Below are positions 1-5,420 of a DNA stretch of 6,174 nucleotides, piece by piece. Made by a program: the position numbers and the translations under genes. Under the pieces are notes generated by a model. That model made no database searches. It had not been told where the DNA came from and worked only from the letters and a program-made list of their open reading frames with translations. This stretch comes from a bacterium (GTDB taxonomy: Bacteria > Patescibacteriota > Patescibacteriia > UBA2591 > DAOWAM01). Position 1 is the first letter of the stretch, and each line of letters begins with the position of its first letter. The stretch lies in contig DAOWAM010000034.1 in NCBI GenBank assembly GCA_030634585.1, forward strand, positions 1 through 6,174, written 5' to 3'.

Positions 1-117
1 GAAAAATAATTTTGTTTAGTAATTTTAACTATTTTTTATTTATGCAAATAAATATAAGATGATGGATTTAGGTTAGTTTTTAGAAGCTAAATTTTAGAGA
101 AAATGAATAAAACAATA

Positions 118-366
118 TTACCAATTTTTTATTATTGTTTTTGTTTTCTTTTTGAGTTCTTGATATAAATTAGCGCCATGTCGTTCGGCTTCTGGTGAGA
201 TTAAACGTAATATTTCTTTCCCCAAAATACGATATTGATTACCAATTTTGGCAGCTCGAATAACTCTGTTTTTCAGGTGACGCTTGATCGTACTTTCGCT
301 AATTTTTAAATATTTTCTTGTTTCTTCGGTGGTGTAAACCTCGTTGGGTTTGATTTCTTTAACCAT
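118..366 (-). CDS. Small helix-turn-helix DNA-binding protein (excisionase/BldC/MerR-like, HTH_17 type)
   Basis: An 82-residue protein with a single winged-helix domain filling residues 9-57. It has a first helix (TTEETRKYL, 12-20), a tight turn, a recognition helix (SESTIKRHLK, 23-32), a wing with the family pattern 'VIRAAKIGNQYRI' (35-47), and a closing helix (GKEILRLI, 49-56). This matches the HTH_17/excisionase fold shared with phage Xis proteins, MerR N-termini and Streptomyces BldC. No effector-binding or dimerisation domain follows, only a basic tail (65-82, with KKKTK). It probably binds DNA as a transcription factor in the cytoplasm. No integrase, toxin or phage gene is nearby, so excisionase activity has no support from context. 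It lies downstream of the murJ-like gene on the same strand but has its own strong promoter with repeated operator-like sites, suggesting autoregulation. No Shine-Dalgarno is visible. The ATG is the natural family start. Target genes are unknown. Confidence 0.85.
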   Translation of the reverse strand: MVKEIKPNEVYTTEETRKYLKISESTIKRHLKNRVIRAAKIGNQYRILGKEILRLISPEAERHGANLYQELKKKTKTIIKNW

Positions 367-398
367 TTGGAAATGAATAATAATGAAATTAATTTGTC

Positions 399-416
399 AT
401 TGATCATTATATCAAT
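399..416. promoter_or_regulatory. Dyad ATTGAT-N6-ATCAAT spanning the -10 of the HTH promoter
   Basis: Six-base inverted arms (ATTGAT and ATCAAT) flank six bases that include most of the -10 hexamer. It could be a binding site for a dimeric repressor, or arise by chance in AT-rich DNA around a TATAAT box. Its position at the predicted transcription start and next to the direct repeats is the only support for a regulatory role. Confidence 0.3.
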
Positions 417-434
417 AGGTGTCATTAGGTGTCA
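405..434 (-). repeat. 10-base-phased direct repeats over the HTH promoter (putative operator)
   Basis: On the minus strand, TGACACCTAA (434-425) is followed immediately by TGACACCTAT (424-415), identical in nine of ten positions. A third in-phase unit, TGATATAATG (414-405), keeps only the TGAyA start and overlaps the -10. The 10-base period puts each copy on the same face of the helix. The first copy overlaps the -35 hexamer and the second fills the spacer, so a protein bound here would block RNA polymerase. A further TGACA lies at 399-395 but out of phase. The repeats are seen directly; their role as an operator is inferred. Confidence 0.6.
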
Positions 435-435
435 A
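406..435 (-). promoter_or_regulatory. Consensus sigma-70 promoter of the small HTH gene
   Basis: Read on the minus strand, a perfect TTGACA (-35, at 435-430) is followed by an 18-base spacer and a perfect TATAAT (-10, at 411-406). The three bases before the -10 are TGA, so it also has an extended -10 (TGn). Transcription should start near 399, leaving a leader of about 33 bases before the ATG at 366. The leader has no Shine-Dalgarno. This is the strongest-looking promoter in the window. Such a strong match in front of a small DNA-binding protein would be expected to need repression, and the repeats overlapping it fit that. Confidence 0.8.
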
Positions 436-486
436 GGGTATGGTGTGGACAACTCTTATTTTTAGAAACAAAAATATTAATTTAAA

Positions 487-2091
487 TTATTTTTTGTTTA
501 TTGTCTCTTTTTTAAATACTCTTTTTTTAAGATAGTCAAAGATAATTTTAAATTCTTCTAAGTCTAAGAGATAACTTAATAGTAAGTAAATAAAAACAAG
601 AATACCTGTCGTCAAAAGCAAGTTTATACTTAGGTTCAAAAAACTAGTTGCACTAGCAAGAAATGGTTTCAACAAAAAAGAGGTTACTATTATCGGTAAA
701 GAAATTAAAAGAAATTTTAGTGTCTTGTAAAGCAAAAACTTAAAATTGAAATGATGAAAATAACGACGAAGAGCAAAAATATAAAGTGAAAAACAAGTAA
801 GACTGGCGAATATGGTTGCCAAAGCAATTCCGGCTACACCGAATAATTTAGATAAAATTAAACTACAAATAATATTAACTGCGACTGTTATTACGCTAAT
901 TAATAAAGGCGTTGTTGTATTTTTAAAAGAAAAAAATACTTTTGATAAAAAAAGATTGGCAGTGTAGGCAAAAAGACCTATTGAATAAACTGCCATTGTT
1001 TGTGCTGTTAATATGGTAGCTTGCGCGTCAAAAGCACCTCGTTGGAAGAAAAAACGGATAATTGGGCGCGCTAAAATAATCAATGTAAAAATAATAGGAA
1101 TTATGAAATACCAAGATAGAGAAATATATTGACGTAGATTTTTAGCGTAAATATTTTTTTTCTCTTTATCTAAGGCGAGTGCAGAAAATGTAGGATAAAC
1201 GGCGGTGACTAAAGGGATAATGAGTAGGCCCAAAGGGATTAAATAAATCTTTTGTGCAAAATTAAGAACAGCAATTGCACCAATTTGCAGAGAAGAAGCA
1301 ATCGTTTTATCAACGATTTGATTAATCGTATTTACCCCATTGATCAACAAAAGTGGCAAGACAAGGTAAAAAAATTGTTTCATCTCAGACCAGTTAATTT
1401 TTTCTAGAGAAAAATTCTGAAAAAAATGATACTTTTTCCAAAGACCAAGTAACAGGGCAAAAAAAGATAAACCAGCAAAAAACAACCAACCAATTGTCCA
1501 GCTGTCAATTCCAAAATAGGAAGTAAGAAAAATTAATGACATAACAACTAAAACATTGGCCAATAAATTAACAAGTGCTGGCCAAAGAAATTGTTTTTTG
1601 GCTTGATAAAGACCGACAAAAAATCCGCTAAAAGCGGTAACAAATCCAAGTGGAACAAGATAGCGGAGCAACTGAACAGCCAAATTAAATCGATCGGTAG
1701 TAAAACCAAAAGCAATTAGTTTAATCAGTAAGGGAGCAAAAAAATAAATAAGCACGGAAATAACAGTGAAGGTAATAAAACAAAGCAAAAAGATTTGATT
1801 AATAAAAGCTTTTGCATTTTCTTCCCCTTGCCGCTTCTTATCCAAATAGACGGGTACAATTAAAGTAGTCAGGCTAACTGAAACTAAACTCATCGCTAAC
1901 CAAGGAATTAGTAAAGCAACTAAAAAAGCGTCAGTTTGTCCGCTAACGCCAAAATAATTAGCAATTAACGCTTCGCGAAAATAGCCAATAATTTTACCTA
2001 AGAAAATAATTAAAGTTAGTAAAATTGCTGCCTCACCGACAGTTTGTTTTTTAAAAATTTGATTTTTACTTATATTAGATAAAGAGATCAT
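487..2091 (-). CDS. murJ: MurJ/MviN-family lipid-linked precursor flippase, divergent
   Basis: A 534-residue integral membrane protein with about 14 hydrophobic segments, the usual layout of MOP-superfamily MurJ/MviN proteins (about 510-540 residues). Family signatures: GKIIGYFREALIANYFG then QTDAF (32-56); GLYQAKKQFLWPALVNLLANV (starting at 160); FAQKIYLIPLGLL (278-290); FFFQRGAFDA (347-356); NTTTPL (391-396); and GVAGIALAT (418-426). It would flip an undecaprenyl-linked precursor, either lipid II or a surface-glycan unit, across the cytoplasmic membrane. Compared from memory with E. coli MurJ, R24 (here R39) and D39 (here D54) are kept, R18 and R270 are replaced by lysine (K33, K281), and R52 is lost (M67, in a segment also lacking the GEGAFS motif). 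It is the last gene of the rml operon, 48 bases after rmlA, which suggests a polysaccharide role. The symbol is by family; lipid II specificity is not established. A weak internal promoter may precede it. No Shine-Dalgarno. Confidence 0.9.
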   Translation of the reverse strand: MISLSNISKNQIFKKQTVGEAAILLTLIIFLGKIIGYFREALIANYFGVSGQTDAFLVALLIPWLAMSLVSVSLTTLIVPVYLDKKRQGEENAKAFINQIFLLCFITFTVISVLIYFFAPLLIKLIAFGFTTDRFNLAVQLLRYLVPLGFVTAFSGFFVGLYQAKKQFLWPALVNLLANVLVVMSLIFLTSYFGIDSWTIGWLFFAGLSFFALLLGLWKKYHFFQNFSLEKINWSEMKQFFYLVLPLLLINGVNTINQIVDKTIASSLQIGAIAVLNFAQKIYLIPLGLLIIPLVTAVYPTFSALALDKEKKNIYAKNLRQYISLSWYFIIPIIFTLIILARPIIRFFFQRGAFDAQATILTAQTMAVYSIGLFAYTANLFLSKVFFSFKNTTTPLLISVITVAVNIICSLILSKLFGVAGIALATIFASLTCFSLYIFALRRYFHHFNFKFLLYKTLKFLLISLPIIVTSFLLKPFLASATSFLNLSINLLLTTGILVFIYLLLSYLLDLEEFKIIFDYLKKRVFKKETINKK

Positions 2092-2099
2092 TAATATAC

Positions 2100-2127
2100 A
2101 TTATAGTTTAATTATAAGCTAAGTTAA
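2100..2127 (-). promoter_or_regulatory. Possible internal promoter for the murJ-like gene
   Basis: In the 48-base gap after rmlA, the minus strand reads TTAACT (2127-2122, 4/6 to the -35 consensus), a 16-base spacer, and a perfect TATAAT (2105-2100). A second TATAAT lies at 2116-2111 without a good -35. The downstream box predicts a start at about 2094, only a few bases before the ATG at 2091, so the transcript would be almost leaderless. In DNA this AT-rich a TATAAT can occur by chance, so this is tentative. Confidence 0.3.
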
Positions 2128-2139
2128 GAGACATTTTAT

Positions 2140-2877
2140 TTAATTGAAAAAATCAAAATCTTGATAGTGTTGTTGAACGAAAGTGCTGGAGCGGAAAAGA
2201 GAATCGAATTTTCCGGCGTCGCTCCAAAAGCCAGTCAAAGTTTCATATGTCAATGTTTTTTGTTTTAGATAAAACTTGTTGACGTCGGTAATCTCTAATT
2301 CACCGCGTTGCGACGGCGTTAATTGTTTAATAAATTTAAAAACTTGGGCGTCGTACATATATAATCCAGATACCGCCAAATTACTGATTGGCTGTTTTGG
2401 TTTTTCAGTAAGTTTAACAATTTCTTTATTTTTGATTTCGGCAATGCCAAACCTGGTTGGATCGGGGACTGCTTTAAGAAATATTTTTGCTCCTTTGTCT
2501 TGTTGTTCAAAACTCCGGATATATTTACTAATGTTTGTTTGGAAAATATTATCGCCTAAAATGACGGTTATTTTTTCTTCGTCGGCAAAATCTTCCGCTA
2601 AACTAAGCGCATCGGCAATTCCGCCCGAGCCTTCTTGATAAGTATAATGGATCTCTTTTAAACCAAATTTCTTGCCGTTACCTAATAATTTTAAAAAATC
2701 ACCGGCGCTGTTGCCTCCAGTAACGATGAGGATTTCTTTAATTCCAGCAGAAACCAATGTATGGATGGGATAATAAATCATTGGTTTGTCATAGACGGGA
2801 AGTAAATGTTTGTTTGTTACCTTAGTACAAGGTGCTAAACGACTGCCTGATCCGCCAGCTAAAATTACTCCTTTCAT
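2140..2877 (-). CDS. rmlA: Glucose-1-phosphate thymidylyltransferase, short form (RmlA/RfbA)
   Basis: First enzyme of dTDP-L-rhamnose synthesis: dTTP plus glucose-1-phosphate gives dTDP-glucose and pyrophosphate, in the cytoplasm. The 245-residue protein is a nucleotidyltransferase (GT-A-like Rossmann) fold. It shows the nucleotide loop GGSGSRLAPCT (8-18), KHLLPVYDKPMIYYPI (23-38), the base/sugar pocket EGSGGIADAL (82-91), the metal-binding LGDNIF (107-112, D109), VPDPTRFGIAEI (137-148), EKP (158-160), SGLYMYD (170-176), RGELEITDVN (191-200) and GFWSDAGKFDSL (216-227). Typical RmlA is about 290 residues; this one lacks the C-terminal extension that forms the allosteric dTDP-rhamnose site, so feedback control may differ. 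Small departures are GSRL for the usual GTRL and WSDAGK for WxDTGT. With rmlB, C and D all alongside, RmlA is the obvious role, though the fold is shared with other sugar-1-phosphate nucleotidyltransferases. It starts 23 bases after rmlB, without a Shine-Dalgarno. Confidence 0.93.
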   Translation of the reverse strand: MKGVILAGGSGSRLAPCTKVTNKHLLPVYDKPMIYYPIHTLVSAGIKEILIVTGGNSAGDFLKLLGNGKKFGLKEIHYTYQEGSGGIADALSLAEDFADEEKITVILGDNIFQTNISKYIRSFEQQDKGAKIFLKAVPDPTRFGIAEIKNKEIVKLTEKPKQPISNLAVSGLYMYDAQVFKFIKQLTPSQRGELEITDVNKFYLKQKTLTYETLTGFWSDAGKFDSLFRSSTFVQQHYQDFDFFN

Positions 2878-2900
2878 ATTTTTTTAAGTTAATAAATAAA

Positions 2901-3917
2901 TTATTTTTTATATTGTTTTTTATAATACTGTCGATAAACGCCAGATTTAATTTTTGTCCACCAATCTTGATGTTGTTGATACCAGTCAATTGTCAAACGC
3001 ATTCCTTTGGCAAAACTATAGATTGGTTTCCAGCCCAAACGTCGTATTTTTTGATTATTTAACGCGTAACGCAAATCATGTCCGGGGCGATCAGCGACTC
3101 GTTTAATCCAACTTTTGTTTTTATTTAATTTATCTAAAATGACATTAGTGATTTCCAGATTATTTTTTTCGTTATAACCGCCAAGATTATAGATTTCGCC
3201 AATTTTCCCTTTGTGCCAGACCAAATCAATTCCTCGACAGTTGTCGATGACGTAAATCCAATCGCGAATATTTTTACCAGTGCCATAAAGAGGGATTGGT
3301 TTATTTTCTAATAAGTTGGTGATGAATAAAGGAATCAATTTTTCTGGATATTGCCATGGTCCAAAATTATTAGAAGAACGAGTAATCAAAATTGGTAAAT
3401 GAAATGTTTTATAATACGATTGACAGAGTAAATCGGCGCTGGCCTTAGCAGAGGAATATGGACTGCTGGGGAGTAAACGGGCTTGCTCATTTGGTTTTCC
3501 TTTGGCGACGCTACCGTAAACTTCATCGGTAGAAATCTGAATAAATCGTCCAATACCGTATTTTTTAACTGCCTCTAAAAGAATATAAACACCAAAAATA
3601 TTACTGCGCATAAACGCTTGTGGGTCAAGAATCGAGCGGTCGACGTGACTTTCCGCGGCGAAATTTACCACGATTTGCGGTTTTTTTGTTTTGAAAATTC
3701 GTTGAACTGTTGTTTCGTCGGCAATGTCGCCTTTAATAAATTGATAACGTGAATTATTAGAGATATCAGCCAAATTGGCTAAATTACCGGCGTAAGTTAA
3801 TTTATCCAAATTGATAATTCGGTAACGTGGATATTTCTCTAAAATGTAGTGAATAAAATTAGTGCCAATAAATCCAGCTCCACCAGTGATTAAAATGGTT
3901 TTGTTTAATTTGGCCAT
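2901..3917 (-). CDS. rmlB: dTDP-glucose 4,6-dehydratase (RmlB/RfbB)
   Basis: Converts dTDP-glucose to dTDP-4-keto-6-deoxyglucose with tightly bound NAD. The 338-residue protein is a full-length extended short-chain dehydrogenase. It has the NAD-binding TGGAGFIG (11-18), LDKLTYAGN (37-45) that defines the RmlB subfamily, NFAAESHVDRS (85-95), the catalytic STDEVYG (129-135; T130, D131 and E132 by family analogy), and the YxxxK pair Y154/K158 in SPYSSAK. Next come RSSNNFGPWQYPEKLIP (180-196), the substrate-binding YGTGKNIRDWIYVIDNC (211-227), and DRPGHDLRYALN (276-287). All key residues are present and the assignment is secure. The gene begins 17 bases after rmlC and ends 23 before rmlA, consistent with one transcript. 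The ATG gives a short MAKLNKT lead-in before the first beta strand, normal for the family. No Shine-Dalgarno is visible; the upstream stretch is A-rich. Confidence 0.97.
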   Translation of the reverse strand: MAKLNKTILITGGAGFIGTNFIHYILEKYPRYRIINLDKLTYAGNLANLADISNNSRYQFIKGDIADETTVQRIFKTKKPQIVVNFAAESHVDRSILDPQAFMRSNIFGVYILLEAVKKYGIGRFIQISTDEVYGSVAKGKPNEQARLLPSSPYSSAKASADLLCQSYYKTFHLPILITRSSNNFGPWQYPEKLIPLFITNLLENKPIPLYGTGKNIRDWIYVIDNCRGIDLVWHKGKIGEIYNLGGYNEKNNLEITNVILDKLNKNKSWIKRVADRPGHDLRYALNNQKIRRLGWKPIYSFAKGMRLTIDWYQQHQDWWTKIKSGVYRQYYKKQYKK

Positions 3918-3934
3918 GTTTTTTATTGAGTTAA

Positions 3935-4393
3935 TTAACGATTTTTAGTTGACCAATCAAAACCAATTTTGGGATCATCAAAAGATAGTCGCTGTTCATC
4001 GGGATGATCGTGATCGTAGGTTTCGGTGGTGTGATAAAATAGTTTAACTTTAGTATTTCCTAAGACGCGATAACCATGTGCGACACCGGGTGGAATAAAT
4101 AAAATGGCGTGATTGTTTTCACCTAAATAAAAATCATTTGTTTCTCCTTTGGTGGGTGAGTTATCTCGCAAATCGTGTAAAACAACTTGTGCCATTCCAC
4201 CGACAACAAACCAAATATCCCATTGTTTCCGATGCCAATGGAAAGCCTTAATTACTCCGGGATAGGTTTCCGTATAGCTAGTTTGTTTAACTTCTGGAAA
4301 ATCAGAACCAGTTTCTTTTTTGTAGACCTCGGTAAAGAATCCTCGGTTGTCGCTGTGTAAAATAATCTTTTTTAAGATGACATCTTTAATCAT
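3935..4393 (-). CDS. rmlC: dTDP-4-dehydrorhamnose 3,5-epimerase, short cupin variant (RmlC-like)
   Basis: Epimerises C3 and C5 of dTDP-4-keto-6-deoxyglucose. The 152-residue cupin is shorter than typical RmlC (about 180). Visible: DNRGFFTEVY (15-24), GVIKAFHWHRKQWD (46-59) with the presumed catalytic His52, VVLHDLRDNSPT (70-81), IPPGVAHGY (100-108), Tyr120 in LFYHTT (the family's acid Tyr), and the catalytic Asp region SFDDPKIGFDW (137-147). The usual 'RGLHYQ...QAKLVRVVRG' is replaced by 'KAFHWHRKQWDIWFVVGG', so the conserved active-site Lys aligns with Asp59 and the intervening loop is shortened. This matches a known divergent short subfamily ('KAWHxHxxQxD'). Context with rmlA, B and D supports the RmlC role. 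Start choice: an upstream in-frame ATG at 4411 would add six residues (MLNLKS) and overlap rmlD by 14 bases, but those codons come from the tail of rmlD and a 7-base duplication. MIKDV is the family-like N-terminus and starts 4 bases after the rmlD stop. Confidence 0.92.
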   Translation of the reverse strand: MIKDVILKKIILHSDNRGFFTEVYKKETGSDFPEVKQTSYTETYPGVIKAFHWHRKQWDIWFVVGGMAQVVLHDLRDNSPTKGETNDFYLGENNHAILFIPPGVAHGYRVLGNTKVKLFYHTTETYDHDHPDEQRLSFDDPKIGFDWSTKNR

Positions 4394-4394
4394 A

Positions 4395-4408
4395 GATTTA
4401 AGATTTAA
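4395..4408 (-). repeat. Tandem 7-base duplication at the rmlD/rmlC junction
   Basis: The minus strand reads TTAAATC twice in a row, then TATG, the inner start of rmlC. The rmlD stop codon TAA lies inside the second copy. Reading with one copy removed, the rmlD frame continues as AAT GTT AAA TCT ATG ATT AAA, directly into the rmlC frame. The duplication is therefore what separates the two reading frames at this point. Confidence 0.7.
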
Positions 4409-5240
4409 CATTTAAATATTTTTTTAACGCTAATCGCCAATTAGATAATAAAGGTAGCTTGGTGTTGATTAAAATTGAATAATCAGGACGAATAGCTGGT
4501 CGAGGAAACTCTTGACTGGAACAGGGAGTTACTTTGGTTGTTAATCTAGATAATTTAACTATTTCTTTAGCAAATTCGTACCAAGTGCAAGCTGGTTCAT
4601 TAACACAGTGGTAAATTCCCGAAGGCATTTTTTGATCGACTAAATATTTTATTCTTTCCGCTAAGTCAAAAGTGTAAGTTGGCTTGCCGTGTTGGTCGTT
4701 AACAATCTTAATCTGCGGATGCTGTTTGGCTAATTTAATAATTGTATTCACAAAATTGGGATGTTGGTGATCAGTTGATGGTCCAAAAAGCCAAGAAGTA
4801 CGCACTAAATAATATTTTAAATTGTCAGCGCGCAAAATTTTTAATTCACCGGCTCGTTTAGACGCGCCATAAACATTAAGCGCTGTGGTTAGTTGATCAT
4901 CTTCTCGATAACCCTTGGCTGAGTTTTGTCCAAAGACATAATCGGTGCTGATATGAACTAGAATGGCAGATAGTTGTTGCGCTATTTGAACTAAATAACC
5001 GACTGCTTGGTCATTAACGGCAAAAGCATATTCTTTGTCTGTTTCCGCTTGATCAACATTAGTATAACCGGAGGCGTTAAGAATTAATTTGGGATCCAAT
5101 CGATTAATTTTATTTTTAACTTCGTTTTCATTAGTAATGTCTAAATCAGCGATATCCCAAGTGGTTAATTCTTCTTTAGAAAAAAAACGCGCTAAATCTT
5201 GCGCTAACATACCGTTAGATCCTAATAAAAGCACTTTCAT
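4398..5240 (-). CDS. rmlD: dTDP-4-dehydrorhamnose reductase (RmlD/RfbD)
   Basis: Last step of the pathway: NAD(P)H-dependent reduction of dTDP-4-keto-L-rhamnose to dTDP-L-rhamnose. The 280-residue protein has the family's normal length and is an extended short-chain dehydrogenase. It shows the nucleotide-binding GSNGMLAQDL (7-16), DLDITNENEV (32-41), NASGYTNVDQAE (55-66), HISTDYVFG (96-104), the catalytic YxxxK pair Y124/K128 in VYGASKRAGE, RTSWLFG (147-153), GKPTYTFDLA (185-194), SGIYHCVNEPACTWYEFA (207-224), RPDYSIL (251-257) and NWRLALKKYL (267-276). All core motifs are intact. STDYVFGQN departs slightly from the common STDYVFDG. It is the first gene of the operon: a good sigma-70 promoter ends 24 bases upstream of the ATG, giving a leader of about 18 bases with no Shine-Dalgarno. 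The 3' end runs into the 7-base duplication next to rmlC. Confidence 0.96.
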   Translation of the reverse strand: MKVLLLGSNGMLAQDLARFFSKEELTTWDIADLDITNENEVKNKINRLDPKLILNASGYTNVDQAETDKEYAFAVNDQAVGYLVQIAQQLSAILVHISTDYVFGQNSAKGYREDDQLTTALNVYGASKRAGELKILRADNLKYYLVRTSWLFGPSTDHQHPNFVNTIIKLAKQHPQIKIVNDQHGKPTYTFDLAERIKYLVDQKMPSGIYHCVNEPACTWYEFAKEIVKLSRLTTKVTPCSSQEFPRPAIRPDYSILINTKLPLLSNWRLALKKYLNVKS

Positions 5241-5264
5241 TAATTTATTTAATTAATCAACGTA

Positions 5265-5293
5265 AGTATAAATTATTTTTTAATTTTTGTAAA
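5265..5293 (-). promoter_or_regulatory. Sigma-70 promoter of the rml operon
   Basis: On the minus strand, TTTACA (5293-5288, 5/6 to consensus), a 17-base spacer, and TATACT (5270-5265, 5/6). The optimal spacing and position support it strongly. Transcription would start near 5258, about 18 bases before the rmlD ATG, leaving a very short AT-only leader (TTGATTAATTAAATAAATTA region) without a Shine-Dalgarno. No operator-like repeat overlaps it, so it may be constitutive. Confidence 0.7.
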
Positions 5294-5332
5294 TCGAATA
5301 ATTATTTTGGAAATAAAAGACATCTGAGGATT

Positions 5333-5350
5333 GAATAAATCAAATAAATC
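5333..5350. repeat. Imperfect 9-base tandem repeat in the divergent intergenic region
   Basis: GAATAAATC is followed immediately by AAATAAATC, one mismatch in nine. It lies between the two divergent promoters, 29 bases upstream of the plus-strand extended -10. It may be a regulatory site or simple low-complexity drift; nothing else supports a function. Confidence 0.25.
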
Positions 5351-5378
5351 GGTGGGCAGGGAAAAATGTTTTTGTTTG

Positions 5379-5387
5379 TGCTATAAT
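5379..5387 (+). promoter_or_regulatory. Extended -10 promoter of the O-antigen ligase-like gene
   Basis: TGCTATAAT is a perfect extended -10 element (TGn plus TATAAT). No good -35 hexamer lies 16-18 bases upstream (the region reads GGGAAA), which is typical of extended -10 promoters. The start would be near 5394, giving a leader of about 27 bases before the ATG at 5421. It faces away from the rml operon promoter, so the two transcription units are independently started from the same 180-base intergenic region. Confidence 0.6.
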
Positions 5388-5420
5388 ATAAAACAGAAAT
5401 CAATAAATTATTAAATATAA

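Larger units (their letters stand above)
487..5258 (-). other. Predicted rmlDCBA-murJ operon transcript
   Basis: Five same-strand genes with gaps of 4, 17, 23 and 48 bases follow one clear promoter upstream of rmlD. The order D-C-B-A is a complete dTDP-rhamnose pathway followed by a flippase-family gene. No convincing terminator was found between any of the genes or after murJ; only an all-AT hairpin follows murJ (457-476). The downstream HTH gene has its own promoter but could also receive read-through. Confidence 0.7.

Noticed and set aside
79..91. Small hairpin TTTAG-AAG-CTAAA downstream of the HTH gene
   Set aside because: Only five mostly A-T pairs and no following T-run; the left 117 bases otherwise show no gene or clear signal.
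118..366. Phage excisionase or antitoxin role for the small HTH protein
   Set aside because: The fold fits, but there is no integrase, attachment-site-like repeat, toxin gene or other mobile-element sign around it.
457..476. Hairpin TATTTTT-N6-AAAAATA after murJ as a terminator
   Set aside because: The 7-bp stem is entirely A-T and no U-tract follows on the minus strand; too weak to call an intrinsic terminator.
2319..2510. 63-codon frame on the minus strand
   Set aside because: It overlaps rmlA in another frame and has low-complexity Lys/Asn/Leu content; a shadow of the real gene.
2276..2638. Open frame of 120 codons on the plus strand
   Set aside because: It lies wholly antisense within rmlA, whose protein has every family motif; the antisense translation resembles no family.
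2832..3062. 76-codon hydrophobic frame on the plus strand
   Set aside because: Antisense to the end of rmlB and the start of rmlA; the hydrophobicity comes from the complement of Lys/Asn-rich codons.
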